From the NCBI GenBank assembly GCA_020809705.1, contig CP085828.1, positions 2,046,001 to 2,110,000 of the forward strand: a stretch of 64,000 nt of DNA, written 5' to 3'. The notes beneath the pieces were generated by a model that was not told where the DNA came from, did not search any database, and was given only the letters and a program-made list of their open reading frames with translations. This DNA is from Calonectria ilicicola. Taxonomy: Eukaryota > Ascomycota > Sordariomycetes > Hypocreales > Nectriaceae. Numbering within the stretch: the first letter of the stretch is position 1; each line of letters opens with the position of its first letter. This document shows positions 11,243-21,386 of the stretch, in pieces. The translations under genes and the position numbers were made by a program.

Positions 11243-12482
11243 GTGACACATCGCTGCAGGATATTCTCCCAACAACCCCGTGAGCGAAACTTGTTTCCCA
11301 TTCCTAGCACCGAAACCAGGTTCTCTACCACGTATTTAGAGACACTTTATCCCTGTTCCAGAGGTGATGTTTTTGCATGGATGACCATGAACTCACATCA
11401 TTTTACGACTACCCTATCCTTTTAATACCCTTGTATGAAGGCGTCGGTGCTCTCGCGTTGATTTCATTCATCAGCCACACGTCCAGGCGGCAGTGCCAGT
11501 GAGGGTCCAGGGCGTTGACGGCTAATTATTTTTTCTTTTTCTTTTTCTGTTATCGAGCTGGTACTTTGTGGAACGATACCGGGATGTGAAGCGGAAATGG
11601 GAGCTGGGGCGGACTGTTATGAAGCGATTGATACCAACTTCCACGAGATGTTTCGGCCTTAAAATCTACCCTCGGCGGCAAATTCTTTTCAATGTTTTTG
11701 CTTAGAGTCGTGGATGTGAAGCATGCCGAGATGAGACGTGAACTACGAAAAGTTTAGCCAGCTGCTTTTGGCAATGAGAACAAAAAATAGACACTTCATC
11801 TATTCTAACATCAATTTGTGACCGTGACATCTAAAACTAAGTGCTATGATGACTTCCATTCGCCCTCTTCACCCTCTTTCGTGAAAAGCGCCTCTGGTCT
11901 TGACAAGGGGGCGATAATTTACGACCCAAGTTTTAAACGGTAAGCGCGAACAATTGTATTAGAGCTACTGCCCAGGCTTGAATTAAAAATTCGTTTGATA
12001 TGTGAAGAGTTGATAGATATTGACGCTATCACCAGCGAGCTTGATGAACAATGAAACACTTTTACGCGAGCTTTGAAATATCTACAGTTTTCCTTTTTAA
12101 AATCTACCCTGGTCGATGACTGATTTATTTGATGCGCTAGACCAGCCAGTTGTGCGGTTTGGCAGCTGTTGTCAGTGACATTGTTTGCTTTGTTTTGATG
12201 ATCACGTGCGGCACACTTGAATGGAACCAAATGCTATATCTAGTGGAGCATCACAGACCACCCGCTTTCTATTTCTCCTCCCTGGAGCAGGATATTTGCC
12301 CACCGCTCTCCCGGGATCTTCTCGTGATTATTGCCTCCTAATTCATTCCTCATCTGCAGCTAGTCGCTTTCAGTTTTCCCTTATCTGGATACAATCCCCG
12401 CGCATGCGATAAGAACCCGGCCAAGCTCCAGACGACCCTGCGACGCAACATAATAGCGGGCGTTCGTTCTTGATAACCAGCC
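11243..12482. other. Intergenic: areB 3' flank and histone H4 variant promoter
   Basis: The first part is the likely areB 3' UTR. The remainder has no plausible coding frame and should include the H4-variant promoter. No clear TATA or histone-type regulatory motif is seen. Confidence 0.4.
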
Positions 12483-13318
12483 ATGCCCCCAACGCAATCG
12501 CAGCGAGGTGGACCTGCCGGGGCCAAGAAGGGCACTGCAAGACTCGCAGGAAAGACGCCTCTGTTTAGCGGCGGAAAGCGACATAGGTGAGACAAGAGGC
12601 GTTGGTGGCGGCGGGGTGGGACGCCTCTGAAAACGTCACTGACGATGTTTTCGCAGAAAAATTGGTCGAGATACAATTCTTGGAATCAGTATGGTCCTTC
12701 CCATCGATCGAGCTTGGTGTGCTTGCTAACCCGGCGATAGCTAAGCCAGCTATTCGGTGAGTTGCATTTGTACCATCATCACACCCACCCCGCATTTGCC
12801 ACACAAAGAATGCACCAATTACACCTATTCTCCCCTACAATGAGTTCCGACCCTTATCGCAATCATTCCAATCAATCATGACATCTTTATCGTCGGTATG
12901 CTTATGACCATTCAGACGCTTGGCTCGCCGAGGTGGAGTGAAGCGAATCTCTGCCACCATCTATGATGAGATCAGGGCCGCACTCAAGAGTCGGCTGGAG
13001 ACGGTATGGCAATGTGATAGTCTTCTTTGATAGATGTTTGCTGACCAGTTTTAATCAAGATCCTGAGAGATTGCGTCGCATACGTTGAGTATCGCAACGC
13101 CAAAACTGTTTCTGTTACCGATGTAAGTTCCATCAATCCAGCTTCCTCCCCCCAACGAAAAAAAGAAAAAAAGGAACTAAAAAGCACGTGCATAGGTGCT
13201 GCACGCTCTTCGACGTATTGGTCGACCCATTTATGGGTTCGACCCAGAAACCTATGACGGCTCTGGGAGAAGGTCTAGAAACGCTCCCTTGCCCACCCCT
13301 TCGGGGGGGTATTCTTGA
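12483..13318 (+). CDS. Divergent histone H4 variant (H4v-like)
   Basis: Six exons (12483-12586, 12657-12688, 12741-12756, 12916-13003, 13060-13122, 13196-13318) encode 141 residues, and all phases agree. The core is clearly H4: GGKRHRK, then [40 protein letters not shown] and [20 protein letters not shown]. Canonical fungal H4 is 103 residues. Here the N-terminal tail is unrelated ([20 protein letters not shown]...) and lacks the usual K5/K8/K12/K16 spacing, while the K20-equivalent motif KRHRK is kept. Relative to my recall of canonical H4, K77 is Asn, R78 is Ala and K79 is kept. The usual YGFGG ending is replaced by [10 protein letters not shown] and a ~30-residue extension. A similar variant (hH4v) is described in Neurospora. 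It presumably enters nucleosomes with H3, but whether it does is unknown. Confidence 0.9.
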
Positions 13319-13715
13319 AAGAGATTGATACTCAAGTTAATGATGATTATGACCTCGCTTGGACGCTTGTTAGCGTGGAGTTTGCCGGATTTGGCTTTGT
13401 GTTTTATCCGTTTGAAGGGAAACGAAGGAAATTGTTCGCAAACATGTACTACTGCCTGGACTATCGCACAAATGACGAGGAGTTTGAGTGGTTTGAGCCC
13501 ATGAAAATCCATGGGTTGATGAATTATGATTGACTTTAAACGAAAGGTATCTGGTATCAGGTATCTGGTATCTAGTATCTGGGGTATCTTAAGTGAAAGT
13601 ATAATGTTAAATGCGCCACCTCCAACCATTACGTGCCCACCATGGGCACCGTTTCCTTTCACACTTTGTTTCTTTTTATTTCTTATGTTTTTTTTCTCGC
13701 GTCTGCATCTTTCCT
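13319..13715. other. Convergent 3' region with short GGTATCT-type repeat
   Basis: This separates the histone variant from the convergent GNAT-like gene. About 13545-13590 contains five degenerate copies of a GGTATCTG/TATCAG unit. A T-rich stretch follows up to the opposing stop codon. Confidence 0.5.
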
Positions 13716-15223
13716 TCACCTCCTCTTCTTCAGAATCTCATAGTCGGAGATAACCTCATCGAGGGCCTTGGTAGCACGGAGCTCGTTCCTGCGGAACGTA
13801 CCGTTAAAGATTTCTGGGAGCAACATGGCGCTGTTCGCATGCTGCTGGTCGAAACCAACCTCTGAGTCACGGCCACAGCGCTCCTTGGTCAGACGTACAG
13901 CCTCGTAGAGAAGATCCTTGCCGACACCCTTGTTTCGGTATCGCAAGCTTGTAGTCCAGGCGCGAATGAAACCCTTGCCACCTCGAAGAGAGTTGCTGCG
14001 GTGCTTGCGTCTTCCACCGCTTGAACCCGTGTGAACTACAGGGCTGGGTTCGAGACGCAAAACCAGGGAACCAATGATCTCGTCGTTGTAGCGAGCGGCC
14101 AGTAAGATATCCTCCTCTCCAACTTCAGAGCGCAACCACGCCCAGCGCAGGCGCTCAGCGAGGGAGATGTAGCCAGAAGACATGTACCGAATGCCCATAA
14201 GGTAGCTCATGACAACACCGCAGGAAACAGTCATGGATAAACCGGCGTCGAGGCTGGAGATGAACCCAAACTGGTAGATGGCAGCGAAAGCGGCCGACAG
14301 ACCGGCGAGGCAGATGGGGTGGAAGACGAGAGATAGGGAAGCGCGCTGGCGCATTTGAGCAATCGAATCGGCGACCAGGCGAAGACCTTCGACCTTGTCC
14401 CTGCGGGACTCCAAAACCTCGAGGGTCAGTGGAGGAATCTCTTCATCATCGATGTCAAAGAGCATGGATGCGGCGTCGTTGGCGGACGAGGAGGAGAATG
14501 GTGAGGCCGAAGGTGCGACAATTGGGGCGAATGGGGACGAGGGGCCAAGACGCGGGGTGTCGGTCGCAGAGACCATGGCCGAGTGGAGAACGAGGTTCGC
14601 ACGGAGGAAAGTGAAGAAAGCTGTGGGTTGGCTCTGTTAGCACACATCACAATACATTTTTCATTGTGGGCTGTTGGTGTTGGTAGGGATTGCGCCGTTG
14701 AGGGAGCTTGGACAGTTCGTGCAAAGACCAGAGGCTGTTCGCGCACGCCAATGCAAATCTCAGACGAGCCCAGCTGTCGACTGCGGCGTCGCTGCAAGCC
14801 TCAATCAAGACCACAAGCTCTGAAATGAGTTGCGACCGAACCAACAAGACTCGTATTAGACGAGATCCAGGGACTTGCGACATCGTGCCCACAGCGAGCA
14901 AGGCCAAGCCAGCTGAGAGCCAGGGTAGGATATTTGTTCCGGTGGCCCAGGTAACAAAGGCAGGGTTCGTAAAAAAAAAAATCGGACAAGGTTTCCAGGG
15001 TGGATGCCACTGCCCATGACGATGTGCGCCAGGTGGAACAGAAAAGCAAGAAGTTGAGGATGAAAAAAATTCAACCAAGTAGAAAGAAGACAACTGGGGG
15101 AAAATAGAAAAAAGTCTTACCAGCACTGGTCTTGAGCCCGGGGACGGCATTGACTTTGGTGACAAGAGGATTCGGGTGCCAGGCGCTCAGGTCGAGCTCG
15201 CGGATAGCCATAGTGCTCTCCAT
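13716..15223 (-). CDS. Membrane-anchored GNAT-like acetyltransferase-fold protein
   Basis: Two exons, 15223-15121 and 14620-13716, encode 335 residues. They are joined across a 500-nt intron with GTAAGA donor and CAG acceptor; the phases match (split Ala codon). Residues ~1-60 include WHPNPLVTKVNAVPGLKTSA. A Ser-rich and then acidic linker follows. Two hydrophobic segments lie near residues 130-153 and 160-180 and could form a membrane hairpin. The C-terminal half resembles a GNAT domain: LLAARYNDEIIGSLVLRLE as central strands, an arginine- and glycine-rich insert, then FIRAWTTSLRYRNKGVGKD (about 252-270), where RYRNKGVGKD fits the acetyl-CoA pyrophosphate-binding R/Q-x-x-G-x-G/A loop. Substrate and location are unknown. 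The fold is moderately certain; enzymatic activity is inferred only. Confidence 0.75.
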
Positions 15224-18200
15224 TGTTGCGAGGGGGTATCAAACGATAACGAAAGGAATTAATAGTTGATGATTGGTATAAAGCAGTTCGGATTTGAGTC
15301 GAGCCGAATCGATTAGAGAGTGAGGAAGTCCAGCCTCCAAGAGCCAGGCGTCGATGAGAGACAACTGGCGTACCAGGTGGGTATCGAAAGTCTGTAGAGA
15401 GAGAGAGAGGAGAGGGTATCAAGGGACTGTAAAAGCAACAATAAAAACAATAAAAAAATTATAGAGAACCAAGAGTTGTAGAGTGTGCAGAGTATCAGCG
15501 AGGAGGAGAGAAGACAAGAGAGTAATGAAAAGAGGAGGGAGAATGTGTGTCCTAGGCAGGGTATGAGGATGTAGTAGAGAAGGAGGAGGAGGAGATGGAG
15601 ATAAAGATGATGGAGCTGGAGATGTGGACGGTTGTCAGCATTATTCAAATGTCTGGGAGAGCCTGAGCCTTGACCTGCGACCCAGCATGTTTGGTGGTCG
15701 CAGCGTCTTTTTGATTGAGAAATCCTTGCCCGTGCCAGCTAGCGACAAGGCTCATCCCCTCCCCCGTCCAACCCCTCCTTTGCGTGACGGGTCCATTGCG
15801 CATCCCTGGGGACAGGCCGTTCACACTAGCGATCCGTCGTTAGCGGGCTTTTCCTTATTGTTTAGTGCTTGGAGCTCGACGCTGACCGGGGGGTGGTTCG
15901 CTGTTTTAGTGAGTGGGTGGGCGGCGCGCAGAAAACCCAGAACCCACCACCACTCTGGGACGCCCGACCATGGATTGGACGCCCGCTACGCTCTACTCAA
16001 CAGTTTGCCTTTGTGACTTTGAACACGCCATTCCCAGCCGGATCGGGCTCCGCGACCTCGATTCATTGGCAAGACGGTGACCAGACTGTCGGATCCAGCT
16101 AGGGTGGTGTGTACCCTCGCTCTGCTATTGCCTCCCACTGCGCTTGTTTCTGCTCTCTGCCCACGAATGGGCTGCGTGATTATCACTTGACGAGCCCTTT
16201 TTTTTATTCCCTCTGTGCGTTGCCCAGGAAGCACTAAATTGTTTTTTCTTGCCATTCTGCTCCCGCCGCGCTCCCGTCTATCGATGTCTTATCGCCCGGA
16301 GAACACGCCAACCAACCATTCTGCCCCTCCAACCCACCATCTTGCTCTGGCCCGTGGGATGCATGTCCAAGGCATGCCCGACGCCGAGTAACTGTCCGGA
16401 TGCTGGCTTCTGTGCATAATCTCTTGCGCGTCCTGACGGCGAAAATCTCAGACACGCCACGCCACAGTGGGAAGTGAGCAAGAGACACAGCTGCAGCGAT
16501 CGTCAGCCCCGTTTGGCTTTCATCTCCTCGTCGACGGCAGCTGCCAGCGGTTGGCCCAAGAACTATGTAAGTCGGCAGACTATGGAGACGAATTAAACAG
16601 GGGTCCAGCAACTTTGAAAGAATTCGGAAGTGGCCTTGGCGGGGGGGGGGCCCAGGCGACTAAGAGTCCAGAAGGCGTTAGTGCTCCGTTGGCTTTTCCA
16701 CATCAACCACTTTCAGCTTGTCGCGTTGCCCGCCGCGAAATGCGTTCCCACATTGGTTATTCCCTTTTTACACGCTATTCCGAACCGTGAGAGTATAGAA
16801 CGAGAGAAATAAAAAAAGAAGAAGGAATAAGAGGGTTCATCCTTGACCGGGGAGACGACTCCGGCGCAAGCGAGTCTAATCAACTGCAGTGTGAGTGGGA
16901 TTGCATCGTGTGATACAACCAGTGGCATCCAATTGAAGTGTCGACGCCATTTAAAAAACCGACGCTCGAGTCATCCCCCAAACGCCACGACGTGTTCGCC
17001 GCACTGCTAAATACGATAGGAAGCGGGAGATGCCATGCTATGATGGCGGCGGCACAGCGTCAAGGGGGTGTTGGTGACCACCAGTCTGGACTCGCGACAA
17101 CCGATGTCTCGTGCTCGCCCGATTGGGCCTGGGGCAGCTGAGAGAGCAACGACTAATACACACCAAGTCGACGAGGTAGGGGAGCTCACCTCATAGGGCT
17201 ATCATGTAGTTGGCTGGTGGTCGCGTGTGGCTGATAGGCCTGGTCGTTGACACCATTGACACCATTGCCATCTATCGAATTCATGCATGCCATGCTCTCA
17301 TATGGCGTGGGACTGTCGTCACCTGTTGCCCTGTTGCCTACGAGCTTCCCCTCACGCTTTTCCGCGCGGAGGCTGGCGTGCATCGGAACTTCGTACCAGC
17401 CAGAGTCGCTGCTTGCCGCCCAGCTCGCGTATGCGCATGCTCTTTGACATGGCATGCAACGGCGGCAGTGAGACGGCACGTATGATGATCACGACACACA
17501 TGCGACAGCTGCGTTGAGACGCGCGACGTCGTGGCGATCCAGTAACGAATTACAGAGGGAAAAAATTGGAATCGACTCCCCGCTGCCAAAGTCGTGAGCG
17601 CTACGGGGAGGATCCCAGATGCTGGGCCGTCTCCACCGCTGACGTACCGGATACACGAATCTTTAAGCCATTTGAGGTAAAACTGGGGATGTACTTTCTG
17701 GTGTCGTCCAACCGGCCCCCTCGTTTGCGTTAACGTGTGGGGGGAGGACGACAAACCTAGAACGCACCACCACCCAACAGCCGCTTAGTCCGTGCTCGTC
17801 TGGCCAACGAAGACGCACTGCTTTCTTTTGCACCTGGGCCACTCGTCCAGCTTACATTCAACGCATAATAGTCCAATGCTCTGCTCCTCATCTCCATCCA
17901 GAGAGATGGAGCCCGGGACCACGCGGTCTGGCTGGTCTGGGTTGGCGCTTCTGCCACTAACTAAACGGCAGTCCGTTTTGCCCACTATTGCCGACTAGCA
18001 TCGGTAACCCGGAATCTCGGTCGCTCGGGCGCCCAGGCTTGCGGGGAGATTCGGTACTGGATGATGATCTCACCAAGTCAGGCCTGATAAGAGACCTGCA
18101 AGTGACGAAGAAGGTTTTCTGCAATTGCCGCCTGTGACACCCAGTTAAAGTTGATCGACATTTGGCCAACCCATTCATTCGCCGGACGATTCCCGTCGAC

Positions 18201-20472
18201 CGTTGCATTCGGCCCCTCTCTGTCAAATGCGGCCTCAGCTCTCAAACGCCAAGGATGCACTCTTGAAACACGCGACTGCGTGTCTCCTTGCCGAGTGCGT
18301 TTGACCAGTCATCCTGTGTCAACCGCGGCACTGGCCAACCTTGCGCCCCCTCGTCTCCGAACTTGCTATCGTTTCAACAGTGATATCCAGTAGACTTGTA
18401 ACGCCTGGCGCTCCGCCGCAGGTGGGCGTGACGCCTCGCTAGTTCCCCGTGTTTGATGGCGTTGCACTGTCCGGGGGGGCCTCCACGCAAATGCATCGGC
18501 TATTGTACATTGTTCCGTTTCCCAGCACGCCATGTTTGAAAGCTTGTATCTGATGGAAACAAGCGAACCGAAGAACCGCCAAGGAACCGCCAAGGGTATG
18601 CTTGGAGTGAAGGTTGCCGGAGAATTAATCCTGTGCTGTGTTCACAGAACCAGTCACATGCTTTTTTGGCCACAGACCGTCGACATGTTTCAATTTGTCT
18701 TTAATCGCATGAAGTTGTAGATTCTCGCTGTGGCTTCTGCAGCCATATTGGCCCGCCATATTCTTCCGACCTAACCTTCTCAAACGATTACCGTGCCATT
18801 GACGCAGGAAGGAGCTGATAAGGGGCGAAATAGAGTAGTATCCCCTCGGTCCAGATTCAAAGCCACCAAAGTCGTATACCCATTAATGCCATCGGTCTAG
18901 GCATTTTAAGCCATGCAATTTTGTTGTGAGTCGTTCATGTGATTACTTCTTATTGTTTACCTAATCTAACCTTGATGAAATACGAAAATAGTCATGCGAC
19001 GCAATCTGAGCAGTATTAGATAAACAAAACATTATTTTTAAGACCCATTTATCACCATGTTTATTTTTATGCATGTTCAAGTCGGGGGTGTTTTTTTGTG
19101 TGTGTTTTGACATGACAATGCAGACCAACACTTGCGATGGTGACCATCACGAGAAAAACAACGACTCGGCGATGGCCGTTATGAGGGTAAACGTGGCTTC
19201 GTCTTGTACGGCCATTTTGTTGCATATACGAAAAATTAGCATGCTATAAAAAGTACCGACGCGCCCATGCGCTATAATGAAGGATCGGATTAGCTTTATT
19301 AGCAATGCTTGGACCCTCTTGGTGTCTGTGATAGCCTCGTGATGGCCGTCGGATGAACCCAGTGCAGAATTTGGCCGAATCAATTCGGCACGGCTCAAAA
19401 GAGACGGGAAACAAAACATTAGCATTGTCGAAGCTTGCGTCCGTCTGTTGCCGTTCCCCAAGTGAAGACATCGTGTGGTCCGTTTTGGCTTCGGTGCAAC
19501 CCGAAACCTCCGGTGGGGATGGGATCAGACGAAGCGTACCACTTGACTGATATTTGAGGTACGACTGTGTTGTCCAGTTAACGTCATCTTTTTTTTTTTT
19601 TTCATCATACGGTCAAATTGCCGAAACTAGTCTCACTTTTTTTCGTTTCTTTTTCTTCTTCTTATTTTGACGCTTGGTGAGCTCAGCTAGCTCATCTCCA
19701 CTCTGAATGAATACGGTGACCTCATGCATACCACTGAACACCAGCTTTCCACGATTTGGCACAGAATTGGCCACCCATGAATTTGATTCCACATGAAATA
19801 TCATGAGAATCTCTTTGCTTATGAATTGCAGCTTCAATACCACTCTGACAGTCCTAAAATTTGAGCTAGTTTGTTGAATGCTTTGTGATGTTGTGACCTA
19901 CCGCCAATCAAATACAAAGCCGATTTAACGGCCGCCACCTCGGGGATCATTCGGCCCCACAGATCGAACAACCTCACTGCGTAAAGGCGTAGAGTATGAC
20001 AAACTGCATATACAAAGATATCGTGTTTTGAGCGGCTGGTTATGGATTATGCAATCAAATCTACAATTGGTTAGACCCCGACGTTCCGAGAGCTGTAGAG
20101 CGCTTGCAGCTCACCAACTTAATAGTCAGCTGGTGTTTGAAAGCAGTGGCTTAGTGGTCACATCAAAGCTACTCTGACAAGAATAACGCTACTCTGACGA
20201 TATCTTCCCGAGCAGCTTTTTTCTTCTTCATTGAGCGCCATAGAGGCAATGCCTCGTGCTTCATGGCAGAATCAGCGGCTGAAATGGCGATTGATAGCTC
20301 TCCTACTATTGGGCGAACCCCGCAACATGGGTGAGCACCCATTTCCAAAAGGAACCGATTGGGACCAATATTTAAATGGCTGAACCCCAAGAAACAAGGG
20401 ATCCCTCCACCATCCTGAAATCAGCAAGAAAGACCAATAAGAAACTATTTTGAACAACAACGATCCACCAAC
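15224..20472. other. 5.2-kb gene-poor region
   Basis: The left end (about 15224-15650) is the purine-rich promoter/5' UTR side of the GNAT-like gene. Beyond that I see only short overlapping frames on both strands with no protein-like composition, no splice-consistent exons and no tRNA. The right end is the promoter of the carbonic anhydrase gene. Confidence 0.5.
20358..20376 (+). promoter_or_regulatory. Core promoter elements of the carbonic anhydrase gene
   Basis: An inverted CCAAT box (ATTGG, 20358-20362) and a direct CCAAT (20365-20369) flank a 2-nt gap and run into TATTTAAA (20369-20376), a TATA-like element. They lie about 100-115 nt before the ATG at 20473. Confidence 0.5.
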
Positions 20473-21100
20473 ATGTCTGTCATCCCCGAGTTTGAGTCCG
20501 CTAACCAGAAGTATGCGGCTTCCTTTGATAAGGGAAGCCTGCCTCTGCCTCCAGGCCGGTGAGTTTACCCTTATGCCCACACTTTTTTCGGAACCCGAAT
20601 CCTATATGGGAAACATTTGGTTCTAAATCAGTGTATAGCAAGGTTGCAGTGGTGGTCTGTATGGATGCCCGACTGGACCCCGCAAAAATCCTTGGGTTGA
20701 CCGAGGGAGACGCCCATGTAATTCGCAATGCGGGCGGCCGGACTATTGACGCCATTCGCTCTCTTGTCATCTCGCAGCAGCTTCTTGGGACTCGTGAGAT
20801 TGTCATTATCCACCATGTCAGTTACATACTGTGAAAATATACTAGACGCTGCTGACTGGTTCGCGGAAATAGACTGATTGTGGCATGCTCACTTTCTCCG
20901 ATGCCGCTCTCAAGGAGAAAATTCGAAAAGATCTGAATGAAGACGCAGACCATATTGCGTTCCTCCCATTTGGAGACTTGGAAAAAAGCGTTCGAGATGA
21001 TATTGCTGTTCTGAAGAAGACTCCATTGGTCCTGGATGTTCCCATTACTGGTTACATCTATGACGTTAAGACGGGCAAGCTAAACAAGGTGCAACCCTGA
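20473..21100 (+). CDS. Beta-class carbonic anhydrase
   Basis: Exons 20473-20558, 20639-20816 and 20873-21100 encode 163 residues, with consistent phases. The enzyme interconverts CO2 and bicarbonate. The motif [11 protein letters not shown] (Cys36, Asp38, Arg40) and the intron-spanning HHTDCGM (His88, Cys91) supply the three zinc ligands and the Asp-Arg dyad of beta-carbonic anhydrases. Between them sits [23 protein letters not shown], also typical. The protein belongs to the short fungal subgroup. It has no obvious mitochondrial presequence or secretion signal, so it is probably cytosolic. Intron 2 has a less common GTCAGT donor. The gene converges on the ABC transporter, with 286 bp between stop codons. 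Confidence 0.93.
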
Positions 21101-21386
21101 GGAATACATGTAAGACTCGGGATGGACCCATTCAAACACACTACTGGCATGTGATGGAAATTTAGGTGGTGATATAATCGAAACGACCGAAGTTCTCCGT
21201 CTCTATATGATTGTCTCTATATGATTGGCTTTCGTTAAGCGATTCGTGTGACATACAGTTTAAGCGTATTACTACTACATAGCGAGGCCCTGAGTACCAG
21301 CAAACCCAGACGCCATTGGATGCATGCTGAGTTCTAATGAGGCCATTGAAGCATCTGGTGAAACAGCCAGGGCGCTGATCCAGCGA

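Noticed and set aside
17060..17085. GGTGACCACCAG-like string resembling part of a fungal 5S rRNA
   Set aside because: The flanking sequence does not match the rest of 5S rRNA and no internal promoter elements are present.
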